Shown here one piece after another: positions 47,084 through 55,976 of a stretch of DNA of 64,000 nucleotides; the first letter of the stretch is position 1; each line of letters starts with the position of its first letter. Below the pieces are notes generated by a model. The model had not been told where the DNA came from, searched no databases, and saw only the letters and a list, made by a program, of their open reading frames with translations. The position numbers and the translations under genes are program-made. This DNA is from Plasmodium relictum (Eukaryota; Apicomplexa; Aconoidasida; Haemosporida; Plasmodiidae): assembly GCF_900005765.1 (NCBI RefSeq), contig NC_041690.1, positions 1,798,001-1,862,000 of the forward strand, in the 5' to 3' direction.

Positions 47084-48457
47084 ATGAGTATGAATGATAT
47101 ATGTGAGAAAAGACAATCATGTTTAAGGAAAAAAAGAAAAATTGAAAAATGCTATAATGTATGGGAAAGCATTTTTAGTAAAACTATCGGCTGTAGCAAA
47201 GATGAAATAAGAAAAAAAGTTGCTAAGAGAAAAAGAGATAAAGAAAGATTATTATCAATTTTATATGGTAGTGTGTTTAAAGGAAGAAAGTATCTATTAT
47301 ATTCAAGAAAGTGGCGAGGAAAAACAGTAAGTGAAATAATTAATCAAGATAAAAGAAATTATTTGAATTTGAAGCATTTAAAAAATGTAGACAATAGCTA
47401 TTTTTGCAAATTAGCAATTGGTTATGTAGACCAAAATGATAAGAATTATTTTAAAAAGAAAGGAGAAAATGTATTTATGAAAAATGATGTAAACAATATG
47501 AAAAAAGTTCAACCCAATTTTAATAATGCGACTAATAAAAGAAAAGGAACACACATAGAAAAAAATGGCACAAATAATGATATAGAAGAAGTATATGATA
47601 GATTAAACTTTTTAGAAAAAAGGAGTTATAAAAATAAATACAAAGATAATAATAATTTAAGCATAAATTCCCCCTATAATAACCGTTTACCAAATGATAA
47701 ATCATATGAAGATAATTCAGATGAGAGTAAAGTAGTGAAATATAAATATTTACCTACTGGAGTTTTTTATAGTAGAGTATCAAAATCTTTTATAGCTAAT
47801 TGGATAGATGATAAAACAAAAAAACAAATTAAAATACCATATAAAATATCTGAATTTGGTGTTGAAAAGTGTATGATTTTGGCTATATTATCTAGAAATT
47901 TGAGAATAAGTAATTTGAATAATGTATTAAAATATTATGATAATTTAACATTAGATCAGAAAGAAAAGATGTTACAAGCGATTAGAACAACACAAAAGAG
48001 TGAAAAATTATTCAATGATATACTAAAACAGAATAATAAAGATATTACTAGTATAATAAATAGTAACAATATAGCAAATAAAAATAATGAAAATGAGCAA
48101 AAAAACATATCTTTAAAAAAGAATCTTATTGAAAAAAAAAAAATAAAACAGTCATATAATAATTCAGAGAAGTTACCAACGGGAGTATACTTTTATCAAG
48201 GCTCTTATGTTGCTAATTGGTGGGAAACTAATCAAAAAAAACAATTTAAAGTTCCATTTAAAATATCTGAATATGGAATAACAAGAGCTAAAAATTTGGC
48301 AATAATTTCTAGATTAATCAGATCATCGTCGGCCCATGAAGTTAATTTACTTTTAACTCAAATGGAACAAAATAAAAGTATTACAAAATTAAATTATACT
48401 ACTATCTCAAATTTAGCTTTTAAATATATCAAAAACCAACCAAAAAAAGATATATAG
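47084..48457 (+). CDS. AP2-O4: ApiAP2 transcription factor with two AP2 domains (AP2-O4 candidate)
   Basis: 457 residues from the ATG at 47084; a frame extension further upstream lacks an ATG. Two AP2-type DNA-binding domains are visible. The first (about residues 222-280) starts LPTGVFYSRVSKSFIANWID and continues into IKIPYKISEFGVEKC. The second (about 363-420) starts LPTGVYFYQGSYVANWWETN and continues into FKVPFKISEYGITRAK. Each shows the beta-strand WxxN/KxFxV pattern and the following helix. The N-terminal 60 residues are strongly basic. Position, five conserved genes from L17, fits P. falciparum AP2-O4 (from memory), a regulator needed in ookinete/oocyst development; the name is inferred from synteny. 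Confidence 0.8.
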   Translation: MSMNDICEKRQSCLRKKRKIEKCYNVWESIFSKTIGCSKDEIRKKVAKRKRDKERLLSILYGSVFKGRKYLLYSRKWRGKTVSEIINQDKRNYLNLKHLKNVDNSYFCKLAIGYVDQNDKNYFKKKGENVFMKNDVNNMKKVQPNFNNATNKRKGTHIEKNGTNNDIEEVYDRLNFLEKRSYKNKYKDNNNLSINSPYNNRLPNDKSYEDNSDESKVVKYKYLPTGVFYSRVSKSFIANWIDDKTKKQIKIPYKISEFGVEKCMILAILSRNLRISNLNNVLKYYDNLTLDQKEKMLQAIRTTQKSEKLFNDILKQNNKDITSIINSNNIANKNNENEQKNISLKKNLIEKKKIKQSYNNSEKLPTGVYFYQGSYVANWWETNQKKQFKVPFKISEYGITRAKNLAIISRLIRSSSAHEVNLLLTQMEQNKSITKLNYTTISNLAFKYIKNQPKKDI

Positions 48458-49728
48458 CATTTGTATATATATATATATTTATAATATTCATTATTAGTAA
48501 ATGATTTATAATTCGTAATGTGCTTTTAATTAATATATTTGTTTACATTTTATATAGTTTATAAATAAACAAATAAAATAAATAAAAATAATTCATATAT
48601 ATGCATAGAAGCATAGATATATACACATGTGTGTGTATACTTTAAAATAGGTTAATATATAATATAGTATATTTTTTATTTATGTAATTTTGAAGTTGTA
48701 TGTTTACACAATTTTCAAACAAAAAAAAAAAAAAATTACATATTTTATTCTAATATTCTTTTAATTCGTCTTTTTCTATTTTTTTTTTTTTTTTATGTAT
48801 GTATTTATTATTTTATTCTTATTTTTTTTTTCTTTCATTTACATAGTCTAAAATAAATTTATAAAATTTTTCTCTTTTAAAATATGCTTATAAATTTGTA
48901 CCATTTTTATTTTATCTATAACATGAATAAAAAGCTGTAATGAATACATATATATATTTGATAAGTGTATATATTTGCTTTTTTTATGAAATTTAAAATT
49001 AATTTTTTAAATGTATAAACCTTATACGTATTTAAAATTTCTCATTTTACACTAGATTAAATATATTTATAAATTTCTACATTCTATTTATAATTAAAAG
49101 GAAAAATGTATTTGTATAACCATTCATTTTTTTATTTATATTTTTTATTTTAATTAGTATAAAATATACCATGAATATCTTTTCATATTTTAATTAATTC
49201 TTAAAAATAATTAAATTAAATAATTCTCTGTAATTATTCTTTAATATTTATTTGCTTTTTTTTTAACACTAATTTTATAAGAAAATTTTCTTTTTCAAAA
49301 AAAGTGTTGAGTGTATTAACTTTTTTTTTTTTTTTATACTATACTGTTTTATAATATACACATTTTTTTTAACTTTTAATCCATCAAAATAAAAATATAG
49401 TATAATAAATAAAACTAAAGAAAAATTGTATTCTATAAAATTATAACTTATTTTTAATGCTAATTAAATATGACTTATATATTTTAAAAATTTTAATTTT
49501 TTTTTATATTTTAAAAAATACAAATGTAGCAAAATATCATAATAATAGGAGGTAATTAATCTCATCCTGTGTACACCATTTTATAATACTTTAGTCTTAA
49601 CAGATAAAAATTGAGAAATATTTATTTACAAATATTTTTTTTTTTTTTTTAATATTTGTAATATATAAGAAATAAAATATAATTTTATAATACCAAATAA
49701 TATTTTGTCTATATTTTTTTTTTTAAAT
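48458..49728. other. Intergenic region between co-oriented genes
   Basis: 1.27 kb of A/T-rich DNA between the AP2 gene and the coiled-coil gene. It contains an 8-bp inverted repeat with a TGTG loop (TATACACA 48620-48627, TGTGTATA 48632-48639), probably by chance in a (CA/TG) stretch. Nothing else recognised. Confidence 0.5.
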
Positions 49729-50463
49729 ATGGAAGGGTTTTTAGAAAAACTTAAGAAAATATCTGAACAATATAATAATTTGTTGCTAGAAAAAAAAATA
49801 ATAGACAAAAGAATTGCAAGCATAGAAGAAAATATAAGTAAATATGAAGAAACAAGACAGAAATCCATAAAGGAAGTAGAATTTAAAAAAAATCAATTAT
49901 TAAAAAATAAAAATAAGCATTTAATAAAATGCCAGAAAATGGAAGAGTTAAACAATAAATTGAATGAAATATTAATAAGAAAACAAAGTATTGATGATGA
50001 AGAAGAAAAAAAGATAGTAAAAAAGCAGATTGATATGGTTAACAACACATATGTTTTGTTAAAAAATGTTCAGAAATTAAATGATGTAATAATAAAAAAT
50101 AATGAATATTATAAATTAATCACTGATAAGATTCATAATAATGGCTTTCATAATAAAAAAACATTAAATATATTAAATTGTTTTTTAAATAAAAACAGAG
50201 CAAATATTCAAGATAAAGATAATGAAAATACTACAAATAATTTCAAAATAATACCAACTAATGAAACAAATAAAAATTTAATTTACTTATTTTCAAAAAG
50301 TCACACAACATTAAGTTTAGAGAAGCAGCAGTTCTTATTTGTACTATTAATGAATGTTTTAAAAAAAATTTTAGATTTAAAAAAAGACATTATATACGAT
50401 AAAAATATATCAAATGATATAATTCATAATTTTTTATATGAGAATTATATATCATTACAATAA
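49729..50463 (+). CDS. Coiled-coil protein of unknown function
   Basis: 244 residues from the ATG at 49729 (MEGFLEKLKKISEQYNNLLL); an in-frame extension above it has no ATG. Residues 1-125 are almost continuously heptad-like, rich in Lys, Glu, Ile and Leu, consistent with a long coiled coil. Residues 150-200 are Asn-rich. The C-terminal 60 residues form a second hydrophobic, probably helical region (LSLEKQQFLFVLLMNVLKKI). No signal peptide or membrane span. The layout resembles small kinetochore or tethering-complex subunits, but I see no family signature, so no function is assigned. Confidence 0.7.
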   Translation: MEGFLEKLKKISEQYNNLLLEKKIIDKRIASIEENISKYEETRQKSIKEVEFKKNQLLKNKNKHLIKCQKMEELNNKLNEILIRKQSIDDEEEKKIVKKQIDMVNNTYVLLKNVQKLNDVIIKNNEYYKLITDKIHNNGFHNKKTLNILNCFLNKNRANIQDKDNENTTNNFKIIPTNETNKNLIYLFSKSHTTLSLEKQQFLFVLLMNVLKKILDLKKDIIYDKNISNDIIHNFLYENYISLQ

Positions 50464-50756
50464 ATTTTTTGGAATATCATTTTTTTTTCAATTTATTTGT
50501 AAATGTAATTATACCATATATACAATTTTTTAATTTCTTTGACTTTTCATATTTAAATATATGTTTTTTTTTTTTTTTTTTTATTGTAAGAAATTATTTT
50601 TTGTAGCATTTTAATTGTTTTAATTTTTTTTTTTTTATTGTTTTTTACAAGTTTTGTGAAGTAATAGCTCTAAGTATTAGCTATGAAAATAAAAATAAAT
50701 ATCACTTTAATAAAATAAAAAAAAAAGAGTATATATTCTTTTTTTCTTATTATAAA

Positions 50757-52007
50757 TTAAATATATTTTTCTTGTCGACGCTGTTTACGATTATAATGTA
50801 AAGGATAAAATTCTTTTTTTTTTTCATTTGAAATATATTTGCCTGTGCTATTTAAGACATACAACGAATAATAAGTTCTGCCAAACTTTCTGTTTCTTAA
50901 ACCAATCAAATTATCAATTTTTTGAGGTAATAATTCTATTTCTTTAGGATATTCTATAAAAATAAGGCTATCATTATGAAACAATTGACTTTTTGATATA
51001 CTATGAATTAAATTACTATATATGATCTGCTCATAAGGTGGAGTGAAAAATGCCAAGTGAAATTTATCTTGTAAATCAAATTTAAACGGGTTTTTTAATA
51101 ATTCTATTGCATCTGATCGTATAATTCTATTATCTAAATGACTCAAATTACATAATTTCAAATTTTCATAAATAGTTTTACATGAATTTATAGATAAATC
51201 AACAAAAGTCACATTTTGAACGTTTCTAGAAATGCATTCAATACCTAGGTTTCCACTCCCACTAAATACATCAATTACATTTATATTATAACAATTGAAT
51301 ATTCCTAGATGCGTTAAGACATTAAAAATCGATTCTTTGACCTTACTCATCATAGGTCTAGTGTATGTATCTGGAGAATAAATTTTTTTGTTTTTAAGTG
51401 TTCCTCCATGAATACTTAAAATTTTTTTTTTTTTATAATTTATATTTACCGTTTCTCTGTATTTCTTTACTTTACAGTATTTATATTTTGATTTTATTTT
51501 ACTATTAGGCAATCTTTGAATTTTTAATGCTTCCGTTGGTAATCCATAATCATCTTTTTTTATTAATTTTCTTTTACTTTTATTTTCATTACCTTTTATA
51601 TTTAAACCGTTGTGATTTCCTTCACTCACATTTTCATTTTTCCCATTAATTTCACTTATGCTTTCTTTTCTGTATTCTTCATTAATTTTATTTTTTTTAA
51701 TATTTTTTAAGTAAATTTTTTTTTTTTTTTTTCCAATAAGATGTAGTGATCTAAATATTTTTATATTGAAACAGTTGTTTTGAATATATCCGTAAAAAGG
51801 CTTACCCAAATAAAATACATTTTTTATATATCCACCAATCTTAATATTTTTAACCAATACATAAAATTTATCTATACATATATACTTGTTTTTTATATAT
51901 TGTGAATAACAGAAATTTTTATTTATATTAAAAATAATAACAAATAAACTGATAAAAAAAAAAACAAGCACTTTAAATTTTTTAAAAAAAAGCATTTGCT
52001 TTAACAT
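50757..52007 (-). CDS. RsmD-type 16S rRNA (guanine-N2) methyltransferase with organelle leader
   Basis: 416 residues. Residues 10-30 form a signal-peptide-like hydrophobic core, followed by about 150 basic Lys/Asn-rich residues, the bipartite style of apicoplast proteins. The catalytic part follows RsmD order: IHGGTLKNKKI, then RPMMSKVKESIFNVL (RPTTDRVRE in bacteria), the SAM-binding motif DVFSGSGNLGIE (about residue 246), VTFVDLS, DAIELL, the motif IV region AFFTPPYEQ (about 322) and a terminal FIEYPKEIELLP. RsmD methylates guanine 966 of 16S rRNA. Motif IV usually reads (D/N)PP(F/Y); here Thr replaces the Asp/Asn. A start at the second Met (residue 5) is equally possible. Confidence 0.82.
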   Translation of the reverse strand: MLKQMLFFKKFKVLVFFFISLFVIIFNINKNFCYSQYIKNKYICIDKFYVLVKNIKIGGYIKNVFYLGKPFYGYIQNNCFNIKIFRSLHLIGKKKKKIYLKNIKKNKINEEYRKESISEINGKNENVSEGNHNGLNIKGNENKSKRKLIKKDDYGLPTEALKIQRLPNSKIKSKYKYCKVKKYRETVNINYKKKKILSIHGGTLKNKKIYSPDTYTRPMMSKVKESIFNVLTHLGIFNCYNINVIDVFSGSGNLGIECISRNVQNVTFVDLSINSCKTIYENLKLCNLSHLDNRIIRSDAIELLKNPFKFDLQDKFHLAFFTPPYEQIIYSNLIHSISKSQLFHNDSLIFIEYPKEIELLPQKIDNLIGLRNRKFGRTYYSLYVLNSTGKYISNEKKKEFYPLHYNRKQRRQEKYI

Positions 52008-53285
52008 ACGTTTTTTTTTAGTTTCATAAAGTTACTTTTTTTTTTCATATCTTATTTTATTTGGAACTATTAATATGTATGATGAAATTAAACAAAAACA
52101 ACTTTGCTGAATCATTATTTTCAAAGAGACAAAGATAAAAATTATAACATTTTTAAATATTAAAACGAAAAAAAAGATAATAAATATATATACATTCTAA
52201 GTTAATAAAAAAGAAAAAAAAGAATAAATAAACAAAAAAATAAAAATAAGAATAATGTTTAGAATAAAATTATAATAGAAAAATAAAAAAAATCAAGGAA
52301 AAAAATTTTAAGTAAAAATTATGTTTTTTTTCTTTTTTTTAAAAAAATAATATATTTTAAAGGTATAAATATAAGGCAAATTTTATTATCATTTATTTAC
52401 ATAACTACTTATATTGATGACAAAAAGAAAAGAGTATTATAAAAAAAAAAAACAGATAAGAACATAAGTATTAAATGATTTTATAATAAAAATAAAATTA
52501 CTTAGAATATTAAATGTAATAACACAACTGTTATGTAAGTATAAAAAAAGAATTATGTGAATAATAACAAGAAAATACTATTAAAAATAATATTCAGATA
52601 AAGCACATATAGTTGAAATTTTATATGACTTTCGTAAATATCGTTTCTAGAAATTTTATACAATGGTTTTTTTCCTTTTTTTAATCTTAATTTTACATTA
52701 TTCTTTATGTTTATTCATTAATTTTGAACTAAATAATATTCAAAAGAATTTGTTACTTAAAATGTATTATTTAAAGGAGGATTTCATTTTATATATATCT
52801 ACACAAGTATTCTTTTTTAATAAATTTTTTTTTTTTTAAATTTTTTCTTTATTTTTTAAAAAAAAACATTTTTCGTACAAATAATTATGTTTTATTTTCT
52901 TTAATTGAAAATAATTTTATTCAATAATTTAAAACATGTATTTAAGTTTCTTTTTTAAACATAATATTACTTTAAATTTAAACATATTTAATATCTCTTT
53001 ATTAATTAATTTTTCTTTTTGTAATTTTGTGACTAAATACTATTAAGAAAAACAACCTAACGTAAAAGTTAAATACAACTAAGTAAAATTTCACATATAT
53101 AACAATTTTTATTTACAGATACATTTGTATGACTAATTTTAAATATTAAAAAAAAAAAATAATGCACTAAATTATTAAAGCTTTAAAATTTATATTTTAA
53201 TTGAGAGAAAAAAAAAAAATTTAATATAAAAAATATACAAAATACTAAAAAATATTAATTTGTAACATTATTTAATTATATGCTT
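52008..53285. other. Intergenic region, co-oriented minus-strand genes
   Basis: 1.28 kb of A/T-rich sequence upstream of the RsmD-like gene and downstream of the secreted two-exon gene. No coding or RNA signal seen. Confidence 0.5.
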
Positions 53286-54121
53286 TTAAAGTCTCTTTAT
53301 GCTAAAATACCCCGCTTTATATCTTCTAAAACTGTTATCGAACTTAAAATATATATCTCCATAGAGTGAAAATGGAGAAGAAAAATCTGAAAAAAAAAAA
53401 AAAAAAAGAGAAAGTAAATAATTACATTATATATAGGAAAATATTAAAAATGAAAAATAAATGAATTACAATTTCTAAAGGCAATTATTTCATAATAAAA
53501 AGTAAAAAACAATCCTGGAACATCCGTAGGAACAGCAATTACTAATTTTTTTTTTCCATTTAAAAAATTAAATTTTAATTTCCAACTTGGAGGTTTAGGG
53601 TTATGTTTAAATACTGTTAATTTAATAACATTTGTCAAATATCTGGCAATCTTATCAGATATTTTGAGATCATAGTGTACCACCACTTTATTATTACCAA
53701 ACAATTCTACATTAAAAATTACATCAGTATATTGTGCTTTAAACTGGGAAAAAACGATATTAACATCTGAAAAATAATTTTTAAATGAAAATGTCTCACT
53801 TTCATACTTTTTTTTGTATCTCCTTTTTAATTTTAAATAATGGCATAAAGATTTTCCTTTATTAAAATAACTATAAAACAGTTTCCATTTAAATTTTTTT
53901 TCAAGTTCTTGATTAATATTATAATGTGCTTCTAATCTATAAGAACCTTCTACATCTCTTTCTTTCAGATTATATGATTTTTTATATGACTCTTTAAATT
54001 TATCATATTTATTTTTTATCTTCTTAAAAAACTGCTTTACTCCAGAAGGTTTTTTGCTACTAGAACTTCCATCAATACATTTTATAACTAAAAAAAATAA
54101 AACAAAATACAGTTTTTTCAT
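53286..54121 (-). CDS. Secreted protein of unknown family, two exons
   Basis: Exon 1 54121-53470 and exon 2 53386-53286, GT..AG with phases closing to 250 residues. Signal peptide MKKLYFVLFFLVIKCIDG, then a strongly basic segment (about residues 22-55, with VKQFFKKIKNKYDKF). The rest is a beta-rich-looking domain with alternating hydrophobic residues (VIFNVELFGNNKVVVHYDLK, KLVIAVPTDVPGLFFTFYYE). Exon 2 adds FSSPFSLYGDIYFKFDNSF and ends YKAGYFSIKRL. No transmembrane span after the signal, no PEXEL. Reading exon 1 alone would give a wrong C-terminus. It could be a lumenal, vacuolar or plastid protein; I recognise no family. Confidence 0.72.
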
Positions 54122-55976
54122 TTTTCTTTTATAAATAAAAATTATATACTATCATAATGTAGAAAAAAAATAATAATTAAAATGCTTATAAAAAATTCTT
54201 AAACTACATATATTTCATATTGGTAAAAAAAATCAATTTTTTTATCTATTTTTTTTTTTTAATTCAACTTTATATTAAATTTCATCCCTTTATTTTACCT
54301 TTTTTTTTTTTTTTTTGAATACAAAGTGATTCAGCACTTAAATGCACATAAATCAGAATTTACATAAAAATTTACTTTCATAGCACTCATTTCCAAAATT
54401 CAAAAGAAGTTGTATAATAATAATATTAAAAATAAAATTTTTCATTTATCATGATTATTTTATTTTTAGAACTAAACAATATAAAAAGAAATTCTATTTC
54501 GTAAAATAAAATTGTTATTATTTATTATTAAAGTATATACATATATATGTTGTTAAATGAACTACATATGTTGTCTAATTTATTATTAAGTTTAATTTTT
54601 ATAAAATAGATATACATAATTTTCTATAATTCTGCAATATTCATTAATCTAATTTTTTTTTTTTTTCCTTACATTCATTTTTTACATAATTTTATCAATT
54701 TCTATAAAAATTACTATAATTATAATTTCATAATTACTAAGATGTACATACTATTTAGGAAATGCATATAAAAAACAATAGAAACTTAAAAATTCCTTCA
54801 TATAACTGTGAAGATACATTAAAAATACATATTCGAATTATTTTACTAAAGTCATTTTTTAAAAAAAAAAAAAAAAAATTATCTTTTTACTAGAAAGATA
54901 AATAAATATTTTTTTTCTAAAATGAGAGTATTCTGATATTAATTTTTTTAAATTGTTTTTCTTTTTTTTTTTTAAATCCTCATATGGTTATATTATTCCA
55001 TTGTTTCTAATAATATAAATATATACGTTTGAATAAATTAATATATGTATATACTTGATCTAAACCACTAAAATATATTTTATTTTTATTTTCTTAAATT
55101 ATAGAAAATATCGCAATACATTAGTAGTATTGTTTTTTACCCATTCTTACGTAAATATGAGATAAAAAATTTTTAAAATGAAAATTTATAACAGTTAATT
55201 ATAAAGTTGTCATACATAAGAAAAAATAAATGTATATTTATTACTTCTCTATCTTGGATTAGGTAAAAAAAAAATTGAATACTTTGGTTTAAATTTAAAA
55301 GAAAAGGAAGAAATGAAAAAAAAATTCATGTAAATTTTTTCAACAACTTAAATCAGCCCTATATTAATTGAAGAATTACTTATTCAAGATAATAATATAT
55401 AATTATCTATCAAAGAGTATCAAAAAAACAAAAACTCTCCCTAGCTTCATTAAACGCTAGTAATTAACCCTTTAAAAAATTAACAATTTTTAATTTTTTT
55501 TCTTTTTTTCTTTCATATTATTAAACATAAGATTATTAAATATAATTCTTTTTCATTTTTTTTTTATTTATGAATTAATTAGAGCAATATTTAAAAAGTT
55601 TTTGCATTGTATACATATTTTTTTATGATTATTTTTCCATATTATCTTCAATTCTTTAATTAAAAATTTTTTTTTTTATTTCATTTAAAATTTATGTAGA
55701 ATTTTTAATTATCTATTAGTTTTTAATATATATTTTTAAGTACTTACAAAAATTAATATGCATGTGCTATCATTTATTTTATGTGTTCTACTTCAAAAAA
55801 AAAAGTTTAATATAAAATTAAAAATTTTTTATTAAAAAAAAGAAATATGTAAAGCCTTATAAAATAAAAAAAAATATGCTAGATTTAGCTTACTCTTTTT
55901 ATTTATCCTTGATTACATTTAATAAAAATTATTAGTTGAACTTAATAATAAGTTATTAACAGAAAAAATAAATAAA
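54122..55976. other. 1.86-kb intergenic region, divergent secreted-protein genes
   Basis: Upstream DNA for the two-exon secreted gene (minus) and the first OTU-like paralogue (plus). It holds small inverted repeats (CTAGC/GCTAG at about 55442-55461; CAATAC/GTATTG near 55113-55131) and a TGCATG core near 55760. No exon or RNA gene recognised. Confidence 0.5.
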
